From contig JAQMWT010000361.1 in NCBI GenBank assembly GCA_029834535.1, positions 94,225-158,224 on the forward strand: a DNA stretch of 64,000 nt, in the 5' to 3' direction. Under the pieces are notes generated by a model. The model was not told the DNA's origin, did no database searches, and worked only from the letters and a program-made list of their open reading frames with translations. This stretch comes from Chrysophaeum taylorii. Taxonomy: Eukaryota; Sar; Pelagophyceae; Pelagomonadales; Pelagomonadaceae. The stretch's first letter is position 1, and every line of letters begins with the position of its first letter. A program made the translations under genes and the position numbers. This document shows positions 49,859-61,444 of this stretch, one piece after another.

Positions 49859-50678
49859 TGTCGATCCTCTTCCACATCTGCTGATGTTTCACGAATACAC
49901 CTTGACGACGACGACCCTTCAGAGATCATATGTCTGCTCCGCATCAACTTTCTCGTCGTTGAACGAACGAACGAACGAACGAACGAACGAACGAACGAAC
50001 AGCGTTGCTCTCGCTGTTGCTCTCGCACGAGGAAGGACAAGAAGAAGAGGAAGACGATTTTAATCCAACTAAGCGTGCGCCTCTGCTGCCGCGCATCTCA
50101 CGACCTTCGTTTCACTACTACGTGCTGCTACTAGCGGACGCTCACGCGCCTGCACGCTCCCGATATATACTATAACTCCCCGTCGTGCCGCACTGAGTGT
50201 CTCTGGAGAGAAGGTCTAAGAGAGAGAGATTGATAAATCGGGCCTACGGAGGGGATGTTTCACACGGGAGATTTTCGTCGTCGTGGACGGACGGACGGAC
50301 GGACGGACGGACGGACGTTGACAACGTCGCTGGCCGGGTGACAACGACGACAATGCCTTTTCTAGCGCCATCAAGCCGCGATAGGGTGTGGTGGACTCGT
50401 GCACTTGAGGCCCGGCGGTGTGCCGCCGAATCTGCTGTAGCACGGGCAGCACCTTGCCTGCATAGTGGCCACGCACTCGCGCGGCTTCTTGCTGTTCGGG
50501 TGGAGAAAGTATTGGACAGGTTGGGAGACGACGAAGAAGCAGAAGACGAAGATGCGAAAGACGTAGTAGTCGTAGGATGAAATAAAATAAAATAAAATAA
50601 AATGCAGCGCGCGCGCGCGAAAATGTAGACATGGCGTCATCGCCGCAGGGTGTAGTGGTAGTAGTTAGTTAGTGTGCC
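49859..50678. other. Spacer rich in tetra- and pentanucleotide repeats
   Basis: Between convergent genes. It contains (GAAC)10 at 49961-50000, a (GGAC)8 run at about 50285-50316, an AATAA/AAAAT run at about 50580-50602 and a short (GC)n run after it. No coding region seen. Confidence 0.7.
49961..50000 (+). repeat. (GAAC)10 microsatellite
   Basis: Ten perfect GAAC units, in the 3' flank of the GCN5-PHD gene. Confidence 0.95.
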
Positions 50679-52069
50679 TCAGTTGGACTTCGTGGCGTTG
50701 TCACCCCTGTGTTGCTTGATGTACTCGAGACGGGCTATTTCTTCCGAGTTTCCGCCGAGCATGGTCATGACCTCGTGCCAGAGGGGAGTTGGCAAGTTGA
50801 GGCACTGCTTGAGCGCGAGGGCGCGCGAACAGGCAGCGGGGCGGTAGATACCGTTCTGGATGGCTCTGTCGAGGTCGCCGGCCGCCCACTTGTAGGTGCC
50901 GATGAAGAAGCGAAAGTCGAGCTGGTCGCTCTGGTTGTTGATAATGCGGTCGACGGCCGCCTTTGAGCCGCCGCGATAGATGCCGAGGCCGGGGGCGAGC
51001 TCGACCGCGCCTTGGAGATCGCCGACGCCGTGGACGAGCACGGCGCCGTCCGGAGCCTTGGCCGGGGCGCGCGAGGCGGGACAGCCCACGTAGGCGGCGA
51101 TACGGTCGCCGAAGGCGCCGTGAAAATCGTCGACGGCGGGTATGTCGGTTTCCTCGCGTTTGAGGGCCTCGACGAGGGCCGCGGAGAGGCGGGAATTGGA
51201 GCGCGTCGCGGCTGGACGGTTGAGGGCGACGCCGCGGGAGCCCGTTCGGGAATCGTGGTCGAGCACGAGAACGACCTCCTGCCAAGAGTCGATGTAGTCC
51301 TGGCGCATGTCGAGGAGGGCCTTGTCGGCCTCCCCAGTACCCGGGGGTCGATGACCAGCCGTCCCGCGTCGTCGACTTTGCCCTTGCGCGCGATGCGTTC
51401 GAGCTCAAACTTGATAAAGCGACCGGCTACTCGGTACAGGAGCATCTCGTGGAACGGAGTCTCGGATTCGTCGCCGTTGTCAAACACCTTGGTGCTCGCC
51501 GGCGTCCCCTCGCGCATCAACCGTCGCGACTCCTCGGACGCCGCGAACTGCCGCAACCGCTTCCCCCAGTACGTCTCTCGCGCGACGACCAGCTGGAGCT
51601 CGAGCGGCAACCGCAACAGCAGGCCGCCGACCTCGGCCGCGCCGACGGGATGCGCCCAGCTTCCCGTCAACTCGTCGGCGAGATCGGGGCTCTGGCTCTT
51701 CGCCAACTCGAGGTTCTCGGGAGACGCGTTCGCGAGTGTCTTGCGTTTGGGTCGCGCGCGCGCGGCCGCGCGACCAGCCTGCCCCGTCCCGTTCCGCGTC
51801 ACGACGCCTTCTTCGACCAACGCGCCCTCGACGGCCTCGGGGATCTTCGCGGTCGCGAGGCCCGTTTCGATCAGCCGCGCCCGGAACGCGCGCCAGTCCC
51901 CCGACGGCACCGCCGGCGCGTCGTCGTCCTCGTTCCAGCCGAGTGGGGTCTCTTCTTCTTCCGACTGCGACGACCAAACGAGTTGGCGTCTTCGGCACCC
52001 GACCGACGGGGACACCTGGAGCGCCAACGCTTGAGACACGACCACAACCATCGCCAACCGTCGTGCCAT
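50679..52069 (-). CDS. YqgE/DUF179 (UPF0301) protein, signal-peptide bearing; one frame change
   Basis: Start ATG 52069: MARRLAMVVVVSQALALQVS is a signal peptide, probably the first part of plastid targeting. The first frame runs to about 51335, and the protein continues in another frame from the ADKALLDMRQDY region to the stop at 50679. The join coincides with a G run (complement of CCCC at 51332-51335), so one missing base is the simplest cause; an 11- or 26-nt GT-AG intron is possible but unlikely. DUF179 features: SWQEVVLVLDHDSRTGSRGV followed by ALNRP, VLVHGVGDLQGAVELAPGLG, and FFIGTYKWAAGDLDRAI in place of the G-Y-A-G-W-x-x-x-Q-L-E-x-E block. The role of the family is unknown. This is the second DUF179 gene in the window. 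Confidence 0.7.
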
Positions 52070-52330
52070 TCTTCGTCTTCTTTCTTCACGCGACGGGCCA
52101 CGTCGGCATCGCGCGTGCCGCTTTTCGTCCTGTCTCAACGTTAACCCTGCCCAAACCTCAGACTCTACTTCTTCCCTTACCCTTTTACTGGTCGTCCCTA
52201 ACCCTTAGTGTCTCATGCGAGCTCCACGCCTTCACCCCCGCCGATCTAAGGTGCTGCTTTGATCAGCGCACGTTCGCTAACCTTTGAGTTTACTCCTCAA
52301 ACCCTTAAATGGCGTTGGAAAGAATGGCCG

Positions 52331-55300
52331 ATGGACGACGATGATGACAACGACGAGTGCCCGAACGCGCTTGTCATCAGTGCCCCGCCGCAGCGGCTCG
52401 TGCCGACGCAGCAGGCGATCGACAGAGCTCGGGCGGCCTCGAACAAGCGACACGAGGCGGAATCATCGTTGAGACCGAACGAGAATGTCGTCGCGCGCGT
52501 ACGTGCGGCGGCGGCCGAGCGCCAACGGACCATTGACTCCTCGCCGGACGTCAAGCCGCCAAGCTCCCAGTGGTCGTCGTCGTCGTACCACCCGCGCGGT
52601 CCCCCACCCCGACCGATGGGGCCGCCTCCGCGTCACGTTCGACCCCCTCTGCGAGGAAGCGGACACCCCCCGCCCCGGACCCCCGCCGCCGCGCGGCCCG
52701 TCGATCGTGCCACGCGGACCCCCGCCGCTACCTCGCGGCGGACCGGGCTTCCGACCGGGGCCTCCTCCGCCGAACGCGTTTGGACCAATTCGACCGGGAC
52801 CACCCGTACCTCGACCAATCGTCGCGCCGTGCGTTTTTTTTTGACGACTGCGCTTATATTCTTTCATTGTAGGCACCAACAACAATCACCCACGCCAACG
52901 GTACCTCTGCCGCGGGCCGCGCCGAGACCAACTCCCCCGAATAATAAAAAGCCAATCGACGAGGATCCTGACGCGGCGGCATCCATTTCCTCGGTGACGT
53001 CGGCGACGTCGTTCGACGTGTCTTCGGTAGCAGGCGCCCGCGCCTCGAGGGCGGCGGCACTCAACGCGCGCGGTGTCAGCTCGACACAACAACAGACGGC
53101 TCGTCCCCCGAACGCGTTCTTCGCGTCGCAAGAATATATCAAGCCTTTCGAGGCTTCTCCTCCTCCAAAACCCCCTCCGTGCCGACGCGGGCATCGCCCG
53201 AGCCGCGGCCGCTGAACGCGTCGAATCGGAGCAACGTCCCTGGCTGGCAGTGCCCACTGTGCAGCAAGCGAAACGACGCAAGCGACCCAAAGTGCGGCTG
53301 CTGTGGACGCGCGAGAGAGCTCGCCGCGTCGGCCGCCGACCGGCTCTGGGCTGGACCAAAGGCTCGGGCCGCGGACCCGCCGTTGCGATCGCGACCGGCG
53401 CCGCCATCCAGACAAGCGACGACGGGCTACGATGCGCAGGGGACTGTCGCAGCACTCGACGCGGGAGAGAAGCAACGACGTCTCGAGTACTATCGACGCC
53501 GACCACCGCCAAAGCGACCGCGCGGACCGACCCCGCGCGCGCCGCGACGACCCCCCGGCCCTCCTCCCTCGCACGCGGTGTCTTCGTCATCTTCTTCCAA
53601 CCAGGCGCACGCGGTCGAGACAAAGCATTTCACGTCGCGGTTCCACGACAAAGAAGAACACGAGCCGCTGCGCCTCAAAGAAAATGATCGGCGGCTGCAT
53701 AAGTCGCTCGCCACGGAGAGAAAGGGAGCTCGTCTCGGCGTCCCCGACGGCGTCGTTCTATCCGAGCTGTGTAGTCTTGGTGGGTGTCCTTGCGCCGTGA
53801 CTGTTGTGCAGCGCGAGTGGCGGGCAATCGTCCACGCCGTCGATCTTGAACGCGGCGACGAGTACTCGGCTAGTACAGAGTTGCACGCGCGGTACGTTGA
53901 CGCGGCAGCACCGACCGACGCGGAGAAGCTTAGTTTGTATCGCGAGCTCGTGGCCGCGTGTACTTTCAAGTCCACGCTCGCAGCCAACAACAACAGGGGT
54001 GGCGATCCTTCCTCCTCATCGTCGGAAAAGGTGCAGCGACGGCTCGTAGTCAACGCGCCAACGTCCGAAGACTCGCAGCTGGCCAAGTTCTCTAAAGCCC
54101 GGGCCAACGACGAGCGCCAGACGCGAGCGAGAAATGATGCTAAAACGAGACGTGCCACATTCCTCGTGCTCGCTGATGAGCGGCTCTTGCTTGGCGAAGT
54201 GTTGACGCACGTCGAGGCGACCGTTCGCGATCCACCTGCTATCGTCGAGGTACAGCTGGAAGACCCGACGACGCATCTCAAGTCGTCGCTCTCGTTTCCT
54301 TTGGGGGCCGCGTTTGGGCTCGCTACAGCCCTTCAGGGCAATCGCCACGCATCCTCGAAGGACAATCACGCGCGACGGCCGCGCGTCGTGCCCGTCGTGG
54401 GCTACGCCTTCATCGCGCACGACAACAACACGCCGCACGGCCCGTCCGCGTCGATGACACCCTGGGCCTCGTCGGCAGCCAAGCGCGCTCCATCCAAACT
54501 GCACGCCGCCCGAAAGAAGACGAAGAAGAAGAAGAAGACGAATGCGGACGACTCATCCAGGATAACGACAACAGCAGCGGAGATACGGGTCCTCGAGCCG
54601 GAGGCGTATCGGATTCGAATCGCAATGGCCGTCGAGTTCGTGTGTTCAGAGCTGACGTCGAGCGTCGTGGAGGAGAATTTGCAAAAAGTGCTCCGAGTCA
54701 CGCCCTCGGCCTCACTCGTGGCAGCCATCGCCGACGCCTGCCGACACAATCGCGCGGCGGTCATCGCGCAGGCTGCGTGGCGCCGTTTCGCCGCGATTAA
54801 GCGCTTCAGAACTCGCAGCAGAGAACAAGGCGCGGTGGACGCGGTTGCGGCATCGCGAGTGCAGTCCTTCCTCCGCTGTCGCGTCGAGAGACGCAAATTC
54901 GAACGACGTCTCGCAGCGCGCGAGACCATTCGACGAGAATGGCGTCGGCACAAACGGCGCACTCGAAGGCGACACGCTGCCGCCGCCACGCAAATCGCCA
55001 CCACGTACCGCGTTTATATGGCACAGAAACGAGTGCGACTCGCCCGGGCGCGAGTTGAGGATGCTCGCGCAGCGCGGCGAGTCGTTGCTATCGCTATGGC
55101 AAAAGAACGCGAGAGACAGCGCGAGGTAGCGCGGTTGGCGAAGGAGCGTCAGGTACGGGCAGTAGTCGAGCTACAGCAGTGGGCGCGCGAGCAGATTGAG
55201 CGCCGTCGGATGATAGGGGAAGCGAGGTGTGAATTGTCCAAGCTCCGACGTTCAAAAGCTGGTTCGAAGCTCGCGCGAGTGAGTCGCGGCATGCTTGGAC

Positions 55301-56802
55301 GCAGACGAGCGCGGCACATTCGTGCGTCGCGTGTGGCGGCTCAACTCGCCGAGCAACACCGCCTCGAGTCCGTAGCTACTTGTCGTATTCAATCGTCCTG
55401 GCGACGACGTCGAGCCGCAAAGACGGCCGCATGCCTGCGACACGAACGCGCGCGACACATCGCCGCGTCTCGGATTGCTTCGGAATGGAAGCATAGTGTT
55501 GAGCGACGCGAGGCGCGCGAGACGCTCGAGGATCGCCGGACCGACCTGTTGCTCCGAGCGGCTCAAGCCGCTGAGAGTGCGTCCGAGGCGGACGTCAAGC
55601 GCCACGAGCACGACATGGCCGAACGTTCTCGCCGAATGGCCCATCAAGAACGCGTCGTCGCCGCGGTCCGTGCCGAGCGCGCAGCCGTCAACGCAGCTGC
55701 GGCGGCGAAGCGGGCTGCAGTCATGGCTGTCCGGGCCGCAAGGTCATCGCGTGACGCACACCAATCCCGAGCGGCGACGACAATAGTGTCGGCGTTCTAC
55801 CGCGCCCACCGAAAACGAGCGGCAACCGTGCGCTTTGCGCAACGCGCGATGGCCGCGGTTCGAATACAATCAATGTGTCGTGAGACACTCGCTCGGCGCG
55901 TGGTAGTATCGAAGCGCCAGCGGAACGCGGCCGCCGGCTTGCTCCAGCACGCCTTTCGCGGGTGGTTGGCTCGGTCCTCGTACGCGGAGTTGTTGGCATC
56001 GAGGTGGCTTGCCGCGACTCGAATCCAGGCGCGCGTGCGACAGCTCGCCGCGCGACAACTCGTGAGAGCAATTTTGTCGGAACGGCGCGAGCGCTCGGCG
56101 ACGCGAATCCAGACGACGTGGCGGCGCGTGCTCGCAAGATTGTATGTCTCCGCGGTTCGTAGCGAAATGCAGGCAGCCGCTGATCGAGCGCGGACGGAAG
56201 CCTGGCGAGAATGGGCCGCGACCGTCATACAAGTGCGGTGGCGCGAGATCGTGGCTCGAAAAGCCGCGGAAAACGAGGCAGCCTGGCGCGAGTGGGCGGT
56301 GGCTGTGCTTCAAGCATGGTGGCGGGAACGTCTTGCGGCGCTTCGAGAGCCACCAATCGATACGCGACGACCTACGATGCCGATCAATACTGCTGGCGAC
56401 GATGAGGACGAAGATGAAAGCGACGACGACGACGAGCCCTTCGATTTCAACCCTCAAGACCGCCACGATGTTCACGAGGCGTTTCAGTGGGCACGCCATG
56501 GTCGACGAGATAAGCTGCGCAAGTTCTGCGAGGGCGGTTTCGACGTCGACTTGCGAAATGAGTTTAACCAGACGCTTGCGATGGTCGCCGCGCAGAACAA
56601 CAGAAAGGGTGTCTTGAAGCTCCTGTACAGATGGGGCGTCTCGATCAACGATGTTGACTGGAAAGGCAACACAGCCTTGCATTATGCTTGTAAATATGGG
56701 TACGTGACCCTCGCCGAATACATGGTCCGCAAACTTGGTGCTGATGACAGAGTCCAGAACAACCTAGGAGCCACATGCTATTTAAATATATCGGCAGGTT
56801 AG
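52331..56802 (+). CDS. RanBP2-type zinc finger / multi-IQ / ankyrin protein
   Basis: Exon 1 starts at ATG 52331 (MDDDDDNDECPN). A 44-nt intron at 52829-52872 (GTGCGT...TTGTAG) follows, and the chain continues to 56802, about 1,470 residues. Two one-base frame changes fall in C runs: near 52650-52680 in the Pro-rich part and near 53170-53176. Domains: a Gly/Pro/Arg-rich linker; a RanBP2-type zinc finger GWQCPLCSKRNDASDPKCGC (W-x-C-x2-C-x10-C-x2-C); about ten IQ motifs between 54.7 and 56.3 kb (e.g. RIQSMCRETLARR, TRIQTTWRRVLARL); an acidic patch; and three ankyrin repeats at the end (NTALHYACKYGYVTLAEYM). It should bind several calmodulin or centrin molecules. The last residues (CYLNISAG) look like read-through into an intron, so another exon may follow. 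Confidence 0.7.
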
Positions 56803-56980
56803 TGAGAGTTATTAGTGGACGTGCACCCTGGAGGACACTGGAAGAGCACGTGCGCTATGCTTACAACGCAGGCTGCCCGAAGCTGGGAGCTCGGCTGTGT
56901 TTGAGATTCGTGTCGGTGTGCAGCACACATGTGTTTCGGCGAAAATTTGAGACCGCGCGAAAAGATAGAAGAGATGAGAC
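56803..56980. other. Short spacer, convergent 3' ends
   Basis: Lies between the IQ/ankyrin gene and the kinesin stop codon. A last exon of the plus-strand gene may lie here, but none is convincing. Confidence 0.4.
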
Positions 56981-59662
56981 TCACTGAATAGCACAGAAGC
57001 GGGAGCGCCGAGTCGCCGGCTTTTCAGTTTTGGCGAGGCAGGCTGGGTCAGCAGAGTGGCGCCTCGACGATGGACTAATGGTGGGGTGGCGGTGTTCTTC
57101 TAGGGACTGGGCGCGCTTCTGTAATTGCCACAACTGTCGTTTGAGATGCTCATTCTCCTGTTTGAGGTGATCGTGGTCCCCCTTCAACTTGGAGTACTTG
57201 GCGTCGAGCTCGCGAACTTTAAGCACGGATGCGGCGAGGTCCTGGTCTTCTTTGCGTTTCGTTTGCGCCGTTCCTGCTCGGATGCTGTCGTGCTCGAACC
57301 TCTCGACGGCCCGATCGCGCTCGGATTGCTTCGCGAGTTTCTCTTCGAGGGTCGCAATCTTGGCCCGCAGGGACGCGTTCTCGGCCTCGGTGGTTTGCAG
57401 CTTTTGCGTCGAGGCGCCGTCGTTCTCAATGCGACGATTTTGCCCTATCCGTGAGGCGAGGTCCACTAGGAGGTTCGCGCCGTCGGCGCTACCGCTGTCC
57501 GCGATGCGCTGCAGCAACGCGAGCAGGTCGGCTTGGTAGGCTTGGTCGTGCAATCTCGCCTGATCCTTCGCGTCCAGCAGCCGTCGCTTGGCCACGCAGA
57601 CGCCATCCTCTGGGTCCTCCGACGAGGAGTCGGGGCTAGTACTTCGGTGCGCACCGATACTCTCTGTCGCGGCCGCCTCCTGTTCAGAGCCGTTAATAAT
57701 GTTGTCGTTGCTGTCGTCGGGTGTTTTGTCGAGCGACTCGAGGACATCAATAGTCAGGCGGCCCTCGTCGGGTGGTGACGGCGCCGGCGTCTCCTCAACA
57801 GAAGTGCGGGAGCGCCACTCGTCCATCGGGCTCACCGAGTGGAAATCGCCCTCCTCGGCGAAGCTCGCCGCTCCAGAGTCGCTCGAGGCGCGGACGAAGG
57901 GATGACGATGTTTTTTAGTGTCATCCGAGGTGGGGCGCTTGGTCGGTGAGCGCGTCGCCCAGGTCTCGTGGTCAAAGGCGAGCCCGCAGTGCGGCGCGAC
58001 GTCGGCGTTGGCGTCGTAGAGGTCGGGGCACGCGCGCCTTACGGCGTCGTCGAAGCCCACGAGCAAAGGGCGGCGTTTGTTGCGTCCGAGGGAAAACACA
58101 GAGTCGTAGACAAAGACAAGCTGGTCCATCAACAACCGCGCCAAAAGCTCCCAGTTTGTCTCGTGGCACTCTTCGGCGACCGGCTTGTTGTCCAGGCTCT
58201 GGAAGACGGCGGCGAAGTCGAGCGTGTTGATCGTCGGGCCGGAGAGCTCCTGGCGGCAGCACCCAAAGAGCACCGACATGTTCTTGCCACCAAACGCCTG
58301 GTTCAGCAGCAGCGTGAGCTGGCTGTCTCTGCACTTGGATCGAATGGCGCCCGAGTATGTCTCTTCTTCCTTTGCAGAAAGCGACTTTGGCTTTTCGGCG
58401 GTAAACGCCACGACTTGCCCGAGCGCGAGCAGGGACTTGTTGATCGACTTGGTCTCGCGCATGCGCGTCTCCTTGTCCTTCTTGCCGTCGTGTACCGAAA
58501 TATTTTCGTTTCCGGCGAGATCCACCAAAAAAATCGACGAGAGCGTGCTCTGTGCGTGGCCGTTGGCCTCGCGGCGTTCGACTCTGACCTCGATCTTGAA
58601 GATGCAGTGAGCCCTCGACGAGCGGTTGTTCATCGCGGTCGCCGCCGTCCGCCGGTTCCTCTCGCCAGATCGGATCACGTCGAGCGCGGCGCTCAAGACG
58701 GCGTCGGGCGGGCCGCCGCACATGTTGATGTGCTTTTGCGACAATCCTTTCATGTCGAGGGCGTGCGCGCCGGTGACGGGGTCCTTGACGATCCGCAGCC
58801 GGAACTCCTTGTTGGTCGTCAAGTCGTACAGCTTCTCGTTGTACACTTCAATCAGCGAAAATTTGCAGCTCGCGTCAAAATTGCGCCCCACCAGCGCACA
58901 CCGCGCCCTCTCGCGCGTCGCTTCTTCGGCCAGGCTCGCCGTCACGGCGCGCCGGAGCGCGTCGATCGTAAACGTCTTGCCCGAACCGGTGCCTCCGTAC
59001 GCCATGATCGCCGTGCTATACCCAGCGAAAGCTTTTTGCGCGACCCCGTCGACGAGGTCCTCGGGTGTCGCTGCGCTGTCGCTGGTGAGGACGTGGTCGA
59101 ACCGTGCAGGCCGTCTCTCGCCGAGCCGGAGCGCGTACTTGCCCTCGAAGAACTCGGTCTCGACGTCGGCGTCGCCCGACTCGGGTCGGAAACGAACGAA
59201 CGCAAACACCCCGTTTGTCGCGGCGTGCGGCGCGCAGATCCCAATCGAAAACCGCAGCTGCCGGCGTCGCGGTCTTATCTCCTCCGGCAACGGCGTCGTC
59301 TCGGGAAAACTCACTCGGACGTTTCGCGCGAAGCTCGCGACGCCCGATCCCCGCAGCCCTGCGGCAACGATCACGACGCCCGCGTTCGTCAGGTTGTTGC
59401 CGTCGAGCAGCACCTCCTTGAGGCCGAGTCCCACCAACCTTCCCAAACTCTCGGCCGCGCGGTCGTCGAGCCCACAGTCGCGCATGTCCACGCGAAGCTC
59501 GTCGACCAACCGCTGCTCCCGCAGACCTTGAAAAATCTCGTCGACGTCCGAGCTCGTCATGGGCAGAAACGAAAAGTCGAGGCATGTCGCCGACCTGTGT
59601 GCGCTCTTGACTGCCTTGAGCCGCACCTTCTTCACGCTCAACACCCGCTCGTCGTTTTGCAT
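56981..59662 (-). CDS. Kinesin with N-terminal LRR-like segment, coiled coil and C-terminal CaaX box
   Basis: An 893-residue intronless frame from ATG 59662. Residues 1-130 include a leucine-rich-repeat unit (LKEVLLDGNNLTNAGVVIVA). The motor domain has P-loop AYGGTGSGKT, neck strand FSLIEVYNEKLYDL, switch I AMNNRSSRAHCIF, switch II FLVDLAGNE and helix alpha-4 SINKSLLALGQVV. It then has an acidic, Ser-rich region and a coiled coil (about 740-860). The last four residues are CAIQ, preceded by a basic patch (RRSRF), a good CaaX prenylation signal. The motor is divergent (MAYGGTGSGKT rather than AYGQTGSGKT; SRAHCIF rather than SRSHxIF), so class and direction are uncertain. Prenylation would tie it to a membrane or kinetochore, as with farnesylated CENP-E. 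That is inference. Confidence 0.92.
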   Translation of the reverse strand: MQNDERVLSVKKVRLKAVKSAHRSATCLDFSFLPMTSSDVDEIFQGLREQRLVDELRVDMRDCGLDDRAAESLGRLVGLGLKEVLLDGNNLTNAGVVIVAAGLRGSGVASFARNVRVSFPETTPLPEEIRPRRRQLRFSIGICAPHAATNGVFAFVRFRPESGDADVETEFFEGKYALRLGERRPARFDHVLTSDSAATPEDLVDGVAQKAFAGYSTAIMAYGGTGSGKTFTIDALRRAVTASLAEEATRERARCALVGRNFDASCKFSLIEVYNEKLYDLTTNKEFRLRIVKDPVTGAHALDMKGLSQKHINMCGGPPDAVLSAALDVIRSGERNRRTAATAMNNRSSRAHCIFKIEVRVERREANGHAQSTLSSIFLVDLAGNENISVHDGKKDKETRMRETKSINKSLLALGQVVAFTAEKPKSLSAKEEETYSGAIRSKCRDSQLTLLLNQAFGGKNMSVLFGCCRQELSGPTINTLDFAAVFQSLDNKPVAEECHETNWELLARLLMDQLVFVYDSVFSLGRNKRRPLLVGFDDAVRRACPDLYDANADVAPHCGLAFDHETWATRSPTKRPTSDDTKKHRHPFVRASSDSGAASFAEEGDFHSVSPMDEWRSRTSVEETPAPSPPDEGRLTIDVLESLDKTPDDSNDNIINGSEQEAAATESIGAHRSTSPDSSSEDPEDGVCVAKRRLLDAKDQARLHDQAYQADLLALLQRIADSGSADGANLLVDLASRIGQNRRIENDGASTQKLQTTEAENASLRAKIATLEEKLAKQSERDRAVERFEHDSIRAGTAQTKRKEDQDLAASVLKVRELDAKYSKLKGDHDHLKQENEHLKRQLWQLQKRAQSLEEHRHPTISPSSRRHSADPACLAKTEKPATRRSRFCAIQ

Positions 59663-59676
59663 TTTTATATGAAACG

Positions 59677-61444
59677 TTAACGGTCGTTCCAAACGGCGAT
59701 GGGGGTATCATCGAAGCTCGCCCCCGTCGTCGGCGAATCCGCCGAGTCGCTCCCCAATCGCAGTGATCGCGCGTGCTCGAGAAGCTGGATGGTCTCTCGC
59801 ATCCCATCCGGGAGAGGTTTGGCCGGCGGCCTGCGAGGACGCGGTTTTTGTTCTTGACGAGGAGAGGCGAGCGTTCCTTGACGTTGTCGAGGGGCGTGAG
59901 TCCGAGGGCATTGATGGCCTCCGCGTTGGCACCGCCCCGCAACAGGCACGCGACGCAGTCGCAGTTTCCCATCCATGCTGCCAAGTGGAGCGCCGTGTCG
60001 GCGTCGTCGTTAGGCTGGTCGATGGGTGCCGCGCACGAGAGTAGGAACTCGAGGATATCGGCGGCGCCGCGCGCTCCGGCGACGTGCAGCGCCGTGTTGC
60101 CGCCGGCGTCGCAGACGTCGACATCGGCGCCGCAGTCGTACAGTATCCGGACGACGTCGCCAGCGTTGACAAAGGTCGCGTGGTGCAGCGGGGTACGACC
60201 CTGACCATCGCAGATGTTGGGCGACGCGCCCGCGTTCAGTAGAGCGAGCGCGCGACCCGCGTCCATGTTCGCCGCCGCGTCCACGAGCTCGTTGGACCGC
60301 GGAGACAATTGCGCGGTGCGAACGGCGTTCGTGATGAACCGGTCCCAGATAGCGAGGTGCGTCGGGTCCATGTCGTCGCTTAGTGGTGACTCGGGGGAAT
60401 CCTCCTTGGCGTCCGAGACGCGCGACCTAGACGTCGGCGTCCCTTCTTCTTCTGACGTTGGCGACACGGCCGACAATGGAAACGCTTGCGCATAGGGATC
60501 TTCGTTGTCGTCTTCGTAGCCCGTGGGGGCTTTTTCGTGCTGCAAATCAAGCAGCTCTGACAACAGACTTCCCTCTTGATCGGCGCCGCCGCCCGAGTCG
60601 TCCAAATCGTCCTCGCGGTCGTCGTCGACGCCGCGAGGTCCGTCCTCGTCGTTTTCAGCCGGGGGATAGTCGCGACGACCATCATTGTTCGGCACAACAA
60701 GTTTTTGTAGCGCGTCTGCTTTCTCGTCGACGACAGCGGCCGTTATGATGCCAACGAGAGTCGGAGCAGAAGCGGCGTCGTCCTCGTCGGAGGACGAGAC
60801 CTCGAGGACCGACAAGTCCGCGGGCGGAGCTTCCACGACGACCGCATCCGGATCCTCGGGTGGGTACCAGCGCGAGTCGCCCGACAAGGGATGGTACCAG
60901 TAGGGATCTCCGGCTTCAGTCACGTACCGTATCCAGTAGTCTTCGGTCGCTCGCTCTGCTCGTTTCCAACATAAGAAGCGTCGGCCGCAGTCTCGTCGTC
61001 GCGCCCCCACAACACGAGCGTTTTCATGCACTCAACATGGCCGCTCACGGCGGAGAGATGCAAGGGCGTATCGCCGGCGTGATTCGCTCCGCACTCGGCC
61101 CCGGCGCGGAGCAAGGCCTCAACGCAATTGGCGTCGCCCACCTCGCAGCACGAGTGGAGGGGCGTCGCACCGGTCGCGTCTGTCGCGTTGGGCGAGGCCC
61201 CCGCCTGCAGCAGCGTCTCCAGACAGTGCAAGCGCGCCTGTGCGGCCTTGCCGACGTCCTTATTCTTCGAGGGCCGCGCGGAGCACACGAGAAGCAGAGC
61301 CGTGCGACCCTTGGCATCCACGAGGTCGACCGAGGCCCCATGTGCCAGCAACACTTTGATCCCAGAGTCCCACAGCTGCTTGGCGGCCACGTGCAGCGCC
61401 GTGTCCGCGTTGTCGTTCTTGCTGTCGACGATCGCAGCGCACAT
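59677..61444 (-). CDS. Ankyrin / WW / ankyrin protein
   Basis: ATG 61444 begins CAAIVDSKNDNADTALHVAA. Five to six ankyrin repeats follow (ATGATPLHSCCEVGDANCVE, GDTPLHLSAVSGHVECMKTL). A predicted 62-nt intron (GTGTTG...GCAGAG, about 60951-61012) joins them to a WW domain: YWIRYVTEAGDPYWYHPLSG then SRWYPPEDP. After a long acidic linker come four more ankyrin repeats (GRTPLHHATFVNAGDVVRIL). Near 59850 a frame change, probably a missing G in the GCAGGCC run, leads to PLPDGMRETIQLLEHARSLR and the stop at 59677. The chain is about 580 residues. It lies 14 bp upstream of the kinesin ATG on the same strand. WW domains bind Pro-rich ligands; the Pro-rich neighbour protein at 52.3 kb is a conceivable but untested partner. 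Confidence 0.7.

Noticed and set aside
53179-53260. Intron GTGCCG...TGGCAG at the zinc-finger start
   Set aside because: It would remove the conserved W of the RanBP2 finger and the phases do not match; a one-base run error is simpler.
57968-59680. 570-residue plus-strand frame
   Set aside because: Antisense shadow of the kinesin; the kinesin frame has intact motor motifs.
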